Source: DYKG01 sp964596185 (GTDB taxonomy: Bacteria; Muiribacteriota; Ozemobacteria; Ozemobacterales; Ozemobacteraceae). From it: a stretch of 26,533 nt of DNA. Below are positions 1-8,800 of the stretch, piece by piece (the stretch's first letter is position 1; each line of letters starts with the position of its first letter). The notes below the pieces were generated by a model. It searched no databases, had not been told where the DNA came from, and was given only the letters and a program-made list of their open reading frames with translations. A program made the position numbers and the translations under genes. The stretch is taken from NCBI GenBank assembly GCA_964596185.1, contig CAZQUE010000062.1, positions 1 to 26,533 on the forward strand, in the 5' to 3' direction.

Positions 1-715
1 TTTCCAGTAAAGCGATGTAGCGCTCAACCGTTTGCTTGTCAAGCCCGCAAATCTGCCCGATTTCATGGTAAGAAACCTGGCTTCCTATCTGAAAAGCCAG
101 AGCCTGAACCAGCTTCTCTAATTTTTCTGGCTTAAGAACCCTTTCCCAGGTGAGGATATCTTTATACAGGTAGCTGTCAGCCAACTGACTTATAAGTTCT
201 ACCGGCTTGCCCGGCTGCAAAATAATTTCAGGGTAACTGCCGAAAACCAGACGGTGATTGAGTGCTCTTCGCTCGGTCATTTCACCTGCCTCTTCGACCA
301 ATTCTCCTGTAGCCATGGGTAAGAGAAGAAACTCAAGCTTTCTTCCCGTCAGTGGTTCATTAATACGGTTGGCAAGATCAAAAGAAGAGGAGCCTGAGGC
401 GATTACCTTGACTTCGGGAAGATTGTCCACGATAAGCTTTAGAACCAGGCCAATGTTCTCGATTCTCTGTGCTTCATCGATAATCAACAGGCGATTTCGC
501 CCAATGAGTTGTCGCAGCCTGGAAGAGGTTGCAGTCGGCAGCAATGCTCTTATATCCGGTTCATCGCCGTTCCACCAGACGAAAGGCTCTTGCTGCCGCT
601 CGAACAGCATTTTCAACAGCGTGGTTTTCCCGCATTGCCTGGGTCCGAGAAGGATCAGGGCTTTACCGAGGTCAAGTTGGGCAAGCAACGAGGCAAGCAA
701 GTATCTTTTCAGCAT
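1..715 (-). CDS. AAA/DUF4143-type P-loop ATPase, partial (C-terminus beyond window)
   Basis: The reverse strand is open from an ATG at 715 to the window edge (238 codons, no stop), so the gene is cut by the window. The N-terminal half is a P-loop ATPase: Walker A GPRQCGKTT at residues 24-32 and Walker B LLIIDEAQ at 76-83, followed by a sensor-like segment ASGSSSFDL. The later part, with GSYPEI and a helix-turn-helix-like ending, matches the layout of the AAA_14/DUF4143 family. These are usually about 380-430 residues, so roughly 40 percent is missing. The family is widespread in bacteria and archaea, its role is poorly known, and it is often found among accessory or toxin-antitoxin genes, as here. 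The start is supported by a promoter at 749-777; there is no strong Shine-Dalgarno sequence. The ATPase assignment is firm; the cellular role is unknown. Confidence 0.85.
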   Translation of the reverse strand, partial: MLKRYLLASLLAQLDLGKALILLGPRQCGKTTLLKMLFERQQEPFVWWNGDEPDIRALLPTATSSRLRQLIGRNRLLIIDEAQRIENIGLVLKLIVDNLPEVKVIASGSSSFDLANRINEPLTGRKLEFLLLPMATGELVEEAGEMTERRALNHRLVFGSYPEIILQPGKPVELISQLADSYLYKDILTWERVLKPEKLEKLVQALAFQIGSQVSYHEIGQICGLDKQTVERYIALLE

Positions 716-729
716 TTTATTAAGTTTCC

Positions 730-777
730 TAGATTTAAATCTAAAAAAATTATAATAATTTTAGATTTTATTCGCAA
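730..777 (-). promoter_or_regulatory. Promoter and palindromic operator candidate for the ATPase gene
   Basis: On the minus strand there is a -35 TTGCGA (772-777), a 17-bp spacer and a perfect -10 TATAAT (749-754), 34 bases before the ATG at 715. A perfect 14-bp palindrome, TAGATTTAAATCTA, occupies 730-743, which is where transcription should start. This placement suits a repressor site. The functional reading is inferred from position only. Confidence 0.5.
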
Positions 778-821
778 ATCTTTGTTTTTTGCTCATTGAG
801 TCCTTCGGGTGCGCTCGCCTG

Positions 822-846
822 CCCTGCTAAGCTTCAGCGAAGCAGG

Positions 847-847
<1 letters not shown>
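822..847. repeat. Small inverted repeat next to the hexamer array
   Basis: CCCTGCT (822-828) and AGCAGGG (841-847) form perfect arms around a 12-base loop that contains a nested GCTT/GAAGC pair. It sits immediately before the GTGCTC array. A related phrase, CAGCGAAGCGGTGC, recurs at 2461-2474, so this is probably the GC-rich head of a dispersed intergenic element rather than a local terminator. Confidence 0.5.
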
Positions 848-907
<60 letters not shown>

Positions 908-917
908 AAAAAGTTAC

Positions 918-988
918 CACACACCAGGTCTCAAAGCCACAGAGCTTTCGTCTATTTTCCACCTCAGTGACTTTGTGGCTTGGTGTGA
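918..988. repeat. Dispersed inverted-repeat element, copy 1
   Basis: The ends pair: CACACCA (920-926) with TGGTGTG (981-987), and AAGCCACAGAG (934-944) with CTTTGTGGCTT (971-981, one mismatch). Similar AAGCCACAAAG-TTTTTCGTCT text recurs near 2513-2580, and weaker forms occur at 1693-1758 and 11870-11902. No transposase is present, so this looks like a small non-autonomous or REP-like intergenic repeat. Confidence 0.65.
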
Positions 989-1006
989 GCTATTATTAAT
1001 ACAGTT

Positions 1007-1642
1007 TTAAATTTCCGGGCTGGTGGGCACCACTTTAGGGGTTGGCGGAAAAATTTCGCGCATATCAATGGTCAGGTCAGGGAAAATTCCGACCTGAATG
1101 CATGCTGTTTCATCATAAGTATTTTCTTTGCCAAACAAGCCCTTTTCGTCAAGTTGATAGACGCGAACATAGCGTTCTTCAGGGTAAACCAGCCAGTATT
1201 CACGAACTCCGGCCTGTTCGTAGATACGCCTTTTCTTGACGTTGTCATGGGAGGCCGTCGAAGGTGAAACCACTTCAACCACAAGATCTGGAGCCCCAAA
1301 AGCGCCTGAATCGTCAAGAACCTCCTGATTGCAAAAAACTGCAAGATCCGGCTGAACAACGGTTCTGGATTCTTTGCCTTTGGCTGTCTTCTTTCCCAAT
1401 CTCACGTCAAAGGGAGCGGAATAAACTTCACATTTTTTATTTCTGAAAAAATTCCCAAACTCCAGAATCAGGCGATGCAGTATGTATTGATGGGATCGGC
1501 ATGGCGCCGGTGTCATATCAATTACTTCGCCGTCGATAAGTTCATAACGCCGTCCGTCTTTCCAGGTCAGGTAATCCGCGTAAGTGTATTCCTTTTTTTT
1601 ACTGAGCTTGGCGCTGTTTCTTTTTTTTTTTGAGCCGAGCAT
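1007..1642 (-). CDS. Uma2 family putative restriction endonuclease (DUF820)
   Basis: This 211-residue protein has the Uma2/DUF820 layout: YADYLTWKDGRRYELIDGEV (21-40), VQPDLAVF (96-103), then GAPDLVVEVVSPSTASHD (116-133) and YEQAGVREYWLV (141-152). The Asp of PDL plus the Glu of VVEVVSPST match the PD-(D/E)XK nuclease core described for this family. Length is typical (about 190-210). The N-terminus is Lys-rich (KKKR, SKKK), as in the paralogue at 11938. The start is supported by GAGGTG 4 bases upstream on the minus strand. Uma2 proteins multiply in some bacteria and their substrate is unknown; nuclease activity is predicted from the fold, not demonstrated here. No partner gene is adjacent. 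Confidence 0.88.
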   Translation of the reverse strand: MLGSKKKRNSAKLSKKKEYTYADYLTWKDGRRYELIDGEVIDMTPAPCRSHQYILHRLILEFGNFFRNKKCEVYSAPFDVRLGKKTAKGKESRTVVQPDLAVFCNQEVLDDSGAFGAPDLVVEVVSPSTASHDNVKKRRIYEQAGVREYWLVYPEERYVRVYQLDEKGLFGKENTYDETACIQVGIFPDLTIDMREIFPPTPKVVPTSPEI

Positions 1643-1692
1643 CTTTCACCTCGCCTGCAACATTTTGCTGCAATAATTTTACCTTACTCCAG

Positions 1693-1758
1693 TCTCAAGT
1701 CGCCACAAAGTTTTTTTCAACAATTTTTTATCTCAGTGTCTTTGTGCCTTCGCGTGAG
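1693..1758. repeat. Dispersed inverted-repeat element, copy 2 (diverged)
   Basis: TCAAGTCGCCACAAAG at the left and GTCTTTGTGCCTTCGCGTGA at the right pair through CACAAAG/CTTTGTG, with a T-rich centre. The order and sequence resemble copies 1 and 3. It lies between the Uma2 gene and the nucleotidyltransferase module. Confidence 0.5.
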
Positions 1759-1770
1759 ATCTTCATTTAC

Positions 1771-1821
1771 TGAACTGAGTTCAAAAAAACCTGCAGATTC
1801 TTTTGCTGACAATGTTATAAT
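1771..1821 (+). promoter_or_regulatory. Extended -10 promoter with upstream palindrome (nucleotidyltransferase module)
   Basis: TGTTATAAT (1813-1821) is a perfect extended -10 (TGn + TATAAT). No -35 match lies 17 bases upstream. The predicted start site falls on or next to the ATG at 1828, which would give a leaderless message; no well-spaced Shine-Dalgarno sequence is present. A perfect palindrome, TGAACT-G-AGTTCA (1771-1783), lies about 30 bp upstream of the -10 and could bind a dimeric regulator. Confidence 0.5.
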
Positions 1822-1827
1822 AAAGGT

Positions 1828-2019
1828 ATGGACAAAACGGTTATAAACATAAGGAAACTTCATGCCCCGGAAACGGCAACAGTAAAAGCCGAGCCCGCTG
1901 AATTACTGGAGATGATGTGGCAATTGGCGGTCGATGCCTGGGCCTTCATGGGAGAAGAAAACATTGCTCAATCAAGACTTCAGAGAAATGTTACAAACCT
2001 TATCAGAAGAAAAAGTTGA
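1828..2019 (+). CDS. Small partner protein of the nucleotidyltransferase module (antitoxin-like)
   Basis: This 63-residue protein ends in a basic tail (QSRLQRNVTNLIRRKS) and has a central WQLAVDAWAFMGE segment. I recall similar small proteins, with an xxWxLTxDAWAF core and an RLQRHVxxLxRR tail, just before nucleotidyltransferase-like genes, but cannot verify that here. Its 3' end overlaps the start of the next gene in another frame, which suggests translational coupling. Promoter elements sit directly upstream. The overlapping small-plus-nucleotidyltransferase arrangement resembles a type II or IV toxin-antitoxin pair, but which partner would be toxic is unknown. Confidence 0.6.
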   Translation: MDKTVINIRKLHAPETATVKAEPAELLEMMWQLAVDAWAFMGEENIAQSRLQRNVTNLIRRKS

Positions 2020-2419
2020 TTTTATCGTAATTGGGGCATACGCCATGGCGGCGCAGGGAATTGTCAGAGCTACCGGCGATATCGACATCTGGTATGATCC
2101 GACCAGCGAAAATGCGACAAAACTTTATCAGGCTTTGATAAAATTCGGAGCACCGGTAAAAGATCTTTCCCCAGAAGATTTCTGCCAACCCGCAACGGTT
2201 TTTCAAATTGGCGTCGTTCCATGCAGAATTGATTTGCTTTCTGAAATAGATGGACTCGAATTCGCGGCGGCAAAAAAAAATGCTCTAAATATAGAAATCA
2301 GCAAATGCAGTTTCCTGGTTCTTTCGGCTCCTGACCTTATCAAAAACAAAAAAGCAACGGGCAGAACCAGAGATCTGGCTGATATCGAAGAACTCGAAAA
2401 AATTCTCACCAGAACATAA
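1964..2419 (+). CDS. Nucleotidyltransferase-fold protein (DUF6036/MNT-like)
   Basis: I chose the TTG at 1964 (151 residues, beginning MLNQDFREML) because GGGAG at 1950-1954 is 9 bases upstream and family members usually begin just before the DFxExL helix. The longest frame starts at ATG 1934 (161 residues). The core reads VIGAYAMAAQG (22-32) and RATGDIDIW (35-43), a variant of the GG-x-A then D-x-D metal-binding signature of the nucleotidyltransferase superfamily. CRIDLLSEI, further on, may supply the third acidic residue. The C-terminal LIKNKKATGRTRDLADIEEL segment is typical of AbiEii/DUF6036-like proteins, where the conserved Lys and Arg-Asp follow the core. Its role is probably a toxin-like or RNA-modifying transferase; the substrate is unknown. 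Confidence 0.75.
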   Translation: MLNQDFREMLQTLSEEKVDFIVIGAYAMAAQGIVRATGDIDIWYDPTSENATKLYQALIKFGAPVKDLSPEDFCQPATVFQIGVVPCRIDLLSEIDGLEFAAAKKNALNIEISKCSFLVLSAPDLIKNKKATGRTRDLADIEELEKILTRT

Positions 2420-2512
2420 AACAGCTGAACTAAGCATGGCGTCGCCTTAATTATCGTGCTCAGCGAAGCGGTGCGCGTGCTCGTAATCGTAATCGAAAAT
2501 CAAATATCCATT

Positions 2513-2580
2513 ACCACACACCAGGCCTCAAAGCCACAAAGTTTTTCGTCTACTTACAGGGCCTTTGTAATTTGGCGTGC
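2513..2580. repeat. Dispersed inverted-repeat element, copy 3
   Basis: ACCACACACCAG, CTCAAAGCCACAAAG, TTTTTCGTCTACTT and CCTTTGTAATTTGGCGTG follow in the same order as copy 1 at 918-988. The right arm is more diverged here. A GC-rich GTGCTC/GTAATC head precedes it, as the GTGCTC array precedes copy 1, so the unit may be about 130 bp. Confidence 0.6.
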
Positions 2581-2672
2581 AACTTTTTGCTTAATACCCG
2601 CGACTAATCAAAAATAAAAAGTAAGCTGTCCCTCAATTAAATGTAAAAAAAATTGCTGGAATGCAAAAAAAT

Positions 2673-2702
2673 TTTACGATACCGCCTTTCCGGGTGTATG
2701 AT
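2673..2702 (+). promoter_or_regulatory. Candidate promoter of the pilin operon
   Basis: TTTACG (2673-2678), an 18-base spacer and TATGAT (2697-2702) resemble a sigma-70-type promoter, with the -10 one mismatch from consensus. This would start transcription near 2709. The match is moderate and other sites are possible. Confidence 0.35.
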
Positions 2703-2846
2703 TAAAGAGACAGACATATTTGTAAAAGAAGACAAGATCTGCCTGCGCCAATAACTTGAAGCTTTTACCGTTAGCATAAGGGCAAGAGGCATGTTCTTTG
2801 CTTGTTTTAACTATCAGGCAGGTACGCCCGCCAGGGAGAAAATTAG

Positions 2847-5800
2847 ATGTTGTTCAGAAAACTTCGACGTTCCGGAGTCACACTCGCCGAAGCGATGGTC
2901 ATGGTCATCGTTGCCGGCAGCCTGATGGTTCCGGTCATCGGCACCCTGCAACAGGGCGTCTATCAGACAACTTCCCTCGAGCTTAGAACTGCCCTGCAAA
3001 ATTTGGCCGAATCGAAAATGGCAGAAATCACCTACAAAAGTCTCTACGAGGGAAGCAAGCCGACCGGCGAGGTGGTCACCACCCAGTATCCCAACCCAAC
3101 CTACCCTGAATACACCTTCACGTTAACGGTTGAGGTATTGAACGACCCGACCCTGGATGATGACAACGGCGAGTTCACCGGCAACATTCATGCCGATTTA
3201 TTGGCCGTATCGGTAGTTGCCTCGGTAAGCGCATCTCTAATCGGCGAAATGCCCGACATCGAACCGGTATCGCTGATGACGGCGATGTGCCCACCGCCGT
3301 CTCCTCCTGATTATGTTTACACGGCCCATCCAACCGATAAAACAATTGGGGTGGTCAACCCGATGATTCCGGATCTCATCACCGAGATCCCGGTTTCCCC
3401 TGAAACACCGATGCAGCTGGCGGTTCACCCCAGCGGCAAGTATCTGGCAATAAAATGTCCCCAAAAGGTGTTGATGCTTGATCTGGTTTCCAATAGCTTC
3501 ACCACGATCTACACAGTTACCTCCCCGGAAGAATTATGTGGGGAAACCACGGCTGAAACCGGAGAAGGCAACAATGGCGCCGCTCTCGACCGCGGTCTGT
3601 TATTCAGACCTGACGGTAAATTTCTCTACCTTACCCAACACGCATCCACACCGAAGATAATTGTTCTCAAGCCAACCGGCACACCTACTGATCCCTGGGC
3701 CTGGTCTGTCGACATCCCCATGAATACGGACAAAGCCTGTGATCTGCGCCTGCTCGACGACGGCACGGTTATGGTCGCCAATGGAGTCAGTAGCAATAAC
3801 CGGTTTTATCGTTTGAGCATGCATACTCACACGGCAATAGAAACCTACGCCGCCGGCTCCGACCCAACGACCAAAACCAACGAGCAATACGCCATTGCCC
3901 ATGAGTGGGGTGGCAACAACGCATTCGCCAGGGTCGGCAATCTGCGCATCGCCCGCTTCAATACACATGCACCGACGGATTACCTCTCTGGACAGATCAG
4001 CGGCGGGTTTTCCGATTTCACTGATACCAACAGCCATTCTCTTCTGATGGGTCCCAACAATCTCTGGCTTTTTGCCGGCGAAGCCAATACCGGAGGATCG
4101 GGACTCAGGCTTGCGGCATTTAAGCTGGCATCGCAAAGTATCGAGTTAAGCAATAATACCATCAGCCGCGGCATACCTCTTGGTGCAGCAAGTGGTGGGC
4201 GTTACCCGGTATCACAACTTGAATATAGCCCCTATCGGGAACAAATTATCGCGAAAACGACCGATAATACGATTCTTTTGTTTCCCTCAATAGCCGCAGT
4301 AATTGCCGGCAGCTACGCAACTATCAACGTAGTTCCACAGCTTGTGATGCCCAGTGCCATAGCCGACGTCAAAGGTCGTCTCGCCGAATATGCCTGGTTA
4401 ATCTGCTCAGATGGTGCCGCCAGCCACACTATTGAATGTATCGATATTTACGGCCAGGGCAGCAGCAGTTTGAGCGATCATGTAATTTCATTGCCTCTGC
4501 AGCCAAGGGGCATAGCCTTGAATGCTTCCGGCTACATCGGGGCTTATTCATTTCAACAAACCGGTGCCGGGCCGAAAAAACTCAATGTTTCCGACTATTC
4601 AGTGGCGGCTTTCCCTAACGGCATAAACTTCCCGACCCTCGGAAGAGCGGTCAAAACAACGTTTCTTCTCGACGGCAGCCTGCTGGTTCTCTCGGAAAAA
4701 GCAAACTGTGACTGTCACAAAACCGGTGACTTTTACCCCGGCATGGGGCTGGGTTATGATGATATGCACAATGGCTTTTTGCTTTATGAGGCCGACAGCA
4801 GTGGCAATCCGCAGGCAACGCCATGTCTGGGCTTTGTAGCCCGCGCCGAAAGCGGCAGCACCGGCTTTAAGATTCGTGATCTGGCACCGATGCACCGGCG
4901 CAACGGCGCTTATGTTCTTATGAGCCGCGATGATCAGACCGACTCGCTCCTGCTCTGGATAGAAAGAAGCAGAATGCCCGGCTACACGCCCCAGCTCGCC
5001 ACCGAAAGCTACCGCATCATGGGTTACTGGCGCAGCATTTTCGACGGCTTTCCGACCCGGTCGGCGCGAAAACTTGCCCTGTCGGCCGACGACACGGTAT
5101 TGGCCATTTATGACAATCAGGGCAACGGCACCAAGCAGGCCTTTTACTTTTATGACCTGACCAACAACCGTTTCCCGACCACCGCCGGGTTGGTTTACAA
5201 TAGATACAAAGATGGAGCCCCGTCTAACCCGACCAACACATATTATGACAACCAGCTCAACAGCAATTATCCCAATACCACTGTCGACCCCCTTAAGCCC
5301 GGCAATATGCTTACTGCCAGCACCACCTTGACCACAGATCCCGAATTCAAGTCAAACTGGCCGGTTGATTTCAACTCGGGTGTCGATAATAACGAAGACA
5401 ATTATTACGCGTTGGCAGGATATTTCTATAATGATTCGCCGGCAAATTACCTCGGCTTCGCCAGCTCAGACTGCTCAAGATTAGCTAAAAATGGATATTT
5501 TCCTTACCGAACTTCTTCTACCGGTTCGGAACCATGGGTAGAAAGCGGCGGCCCACGATATGTAGCCTTCGAGTATCTTCCCTCTATTGGCTCTGGAAGT
5601 GTTCAATTCGACTATTTTTCTGACGACGCACCTTTAAACGCAATTTATCGCCGCTCCACCACCGACAACTTCAGTGGATCGTGGGCAACCTGCGCCAGCA
5701 TGTCGGCGCAGATGTTCAGGCCGTTCAAGTTTCGCCCGGCTTTAATCAAAGAGGTTTTGATGAACGGCGTTTCAAGCACTTTCAACAGCGTGCCTGACGT

Positions 5801-8800
5801 CGCACATTCAAACACCAATGATTTTTTCATTTGTTTCAACCGTGACGCAGCGATCCCGACGCTGTTTTTTATCGATTCTTCTTCGAGAATGCTGCGATCA
5901 TACAATATTTTCAGCGAAAAGTTCCAGACTTCGGCCTTGGCCGGGCTGGCAGAAGATTTGAGCGGTGATCTTGCGCAGGTTTCTGACATGAAAGTCACCC
6001 CCGACGGCCTGAGCCTGCTGGTATCCGGCCGCGACGCCTCCAGCAACGGCAAGGTGCTGATGACCAGTATTTCTTACACTCCCGGCACCCCTGGAAAACT
6101 ACATGATGCAATCTCCTGGAAAACCTTCACGACCCAACAGCCGCCACGAGAAATCGCCGTGCGCCCATTCAACGGCTTTTCGAGCCTGACTAACAATTAT
6201 CCGGCAACGATAACCAGCGGGGCAAGCACAGTCAGCGGTTACGGCTCACATCGTGCGGCAGTGGCCGACGGCGGCATCTATTTCTTCGGCGGTAGTGACG
6301 GTATCGATGCAGAACCAAACAATGACCGCGTCTATCGTCTAAGGAGTGATCTTTCAAAAGATCTTATTACAGCCGCAAGCATGACTTATAAACTCAAGGA
6401 TCTTGCGGCGGTGCCGTTCGACGACAACAAGATTCTGCTTATCGGTGGCGAAGCCCCTAGTGAAGATCCGCAAAGCAGCGTATCGATTTACGATGCGAAA
6501 CAGCAAACCTTCGTTCAGGACGGCTACGAAGCCGTGCGCCCCGACGACAACTCAGAAAAGAACAAGCTGCGCCGCCACGCCGCCGCGGCAACGCCCTATG
6601 GTCCGGTCATCATCGGCGGCAAAAAAGGCGATGATAATACCGGCTTATTTGATATAACGATGAATTCAGGCTGGACCGCCCCTTCAGTTCAGTTGAATCC
6701 AACCGCAACCAATGTTTCAGGTACGCATCTTCATTTGAGCGACAACGACACAGAAGGTTCCGCCTATCTGACGACAAAATATGTAATTAATGATGGCACT
6801 TCTTTCATTACCAGCTTTAAATCAGACCTTGACGGCAAAGACGGACTTTGCTTCGTGGTTCACAATGACCCGGTGGGCGCAACGAAGCTTGGTGGGGGGA
6901 ACGCAGGTCTTGGTTACACAGGGATCACAAACAGTCTCGCAGTTTGGATAGACACAAGAGGGGGAAATAACGCTCCTTTCCCCTCTGCTTCAGACGATAA
7001 GAATTTTGTTGCACCCACCCACAGTGGAAATGCACCGGACATCACGCTTGGCACAAGCGGAATACCTGCCGATTACTACAAAATCTATCCCAGTCATGGC
7101 CTTGGGGGTAACGTAAGTGCCAGCTCTATAGAAACCTACTGGTGGGTGGTCTACGACGGCCAGAGAAACAAATTGAATGTCTGGAGTAATTCCAGCAATA
7201 ACCCCGAAACTGCTACCTGGGCGATAAAAGATTACCCTGCCGATCTTGCCACGCTTGTTGGCGGCGCTGGCTCGGATGCCTTTTTTGGCTTCACCGGGGC
7301 TTCCAACGATGGCTCGGACGCACAGGTAGACGTTTACGACTGGAAGCTCAAAATCTGGGAAAAAGCCTCACCGCCTGGGAATGAGGAGTTTAACTACGGG
7401 TCATTTTCTGCTGTTCCCTCCGAGTATATTTTAAGAGGACCCGACACCCCTTCTTTCAGTAGCAACATGATCAGAATTACCAGCAGTAGCTCAGATCATT
7501 CTGGAGCGGTCTGGTATGACACAACTGTGAACACTACCAATATTGATTTTATAGCAACAGAGTTTTGTATCAGGATGATAGATTCAAACCATACAGGTAT
7601 GGCATTCTTGATTCAGGGCAATGGTTTAATTAACGCTTCAACGGGTTCAGGTGGACTTGGATACAGCGGCATAGGAAATTCAGTCCTTGTGGAATTCGAT
7701 ACTGGCGATAGCGGCACCTGGGAAAGTGATGGAAATCACGTGTGGGTGACTAAAAACGGAGATCACGATGGCGACCATGCAAAAAGTGTTCAACCCACCT
7801 CAACCATGAACGCTTCAAATATAAGGAACTGGGTTTGGGTTGAATACGACGGGCCGGCAAACAATCTAAGAGTCTTTATGAACCAAAACACGACTGACAC
7901 ACAACCCGCAAAACCGACCGTTCCCATGATAAATCATATATTTTCCGCGCCGTTAGACACAATTGTGGGACCAACAGCGCACATTGGTTTCACTGCGCAT
8001 TGTGGCACGTCGGGACAAGAACATTGTCTTACAATGTGGAAACTATGGACTTCTAACTTTTCTTCCACCTTCGGTGAAATTACCGACGATGTCAAGGTTT
8101 ACCTGCCCAACACTATTTCCGGCAACTTTCCCGATGTGGCCGGAATGCTAACCGCTCAGGGCGACGGCTATATCAATGAACCAGATCATATCAGGCTTTG
8201 TGATGCTGCGGGAGGTGAACAGGGGGCCGTTTGGCTTACCAACCCGGTAACAATCAATAACAACAGTAAGTTTTCTACCCATTTTGTCGTGAATTTCACC
8301 GATCTTTCAACTACTCCTGCCGATGGCATGACCTTTATCGTTCAAGGAAACGGAAACACCGCAATTACCAATGACGTCGGCGTTGGCGTTGGTTACAAGG
8401 GAATAACGAATAGTATTGGCGTAGAACTTGATTTCTGGCCAAACGCATTTGACTCCTCAGGCAACACGATGGCGATCCTCTCCGGAGGTATCCACGACTC
8501 TGAACATGCTGAAGTCGACAACCCCAACGGAGTCACCCTTGTAGACTCTAGAGAAAAGCATGTCTGGATAGATTTTGACGGACCAAACAATGTTGTTAAA
8601 GCTTACATCTCTTATAACCATATAAAACCATCGACAGCTCAGGCGACCTTCGACTTCGACACAGTTCCAACGAGCCTCACAAGCCTGCTTGGTGGCACCA
8701 ACGCCTGGTTTGGCTTTGGTTCAGCAACTGGTTCCGAATACTCAATTACCAGAATCAGAGCCTGGGAGCTGATCGTCGACAACAAAATGATCATTCAGTT

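Larger units (their letters stand above)
2420..2846. other. Intergenic region and leader of the pilin operon
   Basis: These 427 bases contain no convincing gene. They hold the third inverted-repeat element (2513-2580), a GC-rich head at 2461-2490, a fragment GTAAGCTGTCCCTCAATTAA (2621-2640) that loosely recalls the palindrome at 26491-26533, a candidate promoter (2673-2702) and a leader of about 138 bases. In the leader, CTGCCTG (2739-2745) can pair with CAGGCAG (2815-2821). I recognise no known riboswitch. Confidence 0.6.

Noticed and set aside
258..799. Three plus-strand open frames
   Set aside because: They are antisense to the DUF4143-type ATPase, whose minus-strand frame has clear Walker motifs.
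2709..2846. Possible c-di-GMP (GEMM) riboswitch before the pilin operon
   Set aside because: A GGGCAAG fragment is present, but the conserved CGCAAAGCC and tetraloop-receptor parts are not.
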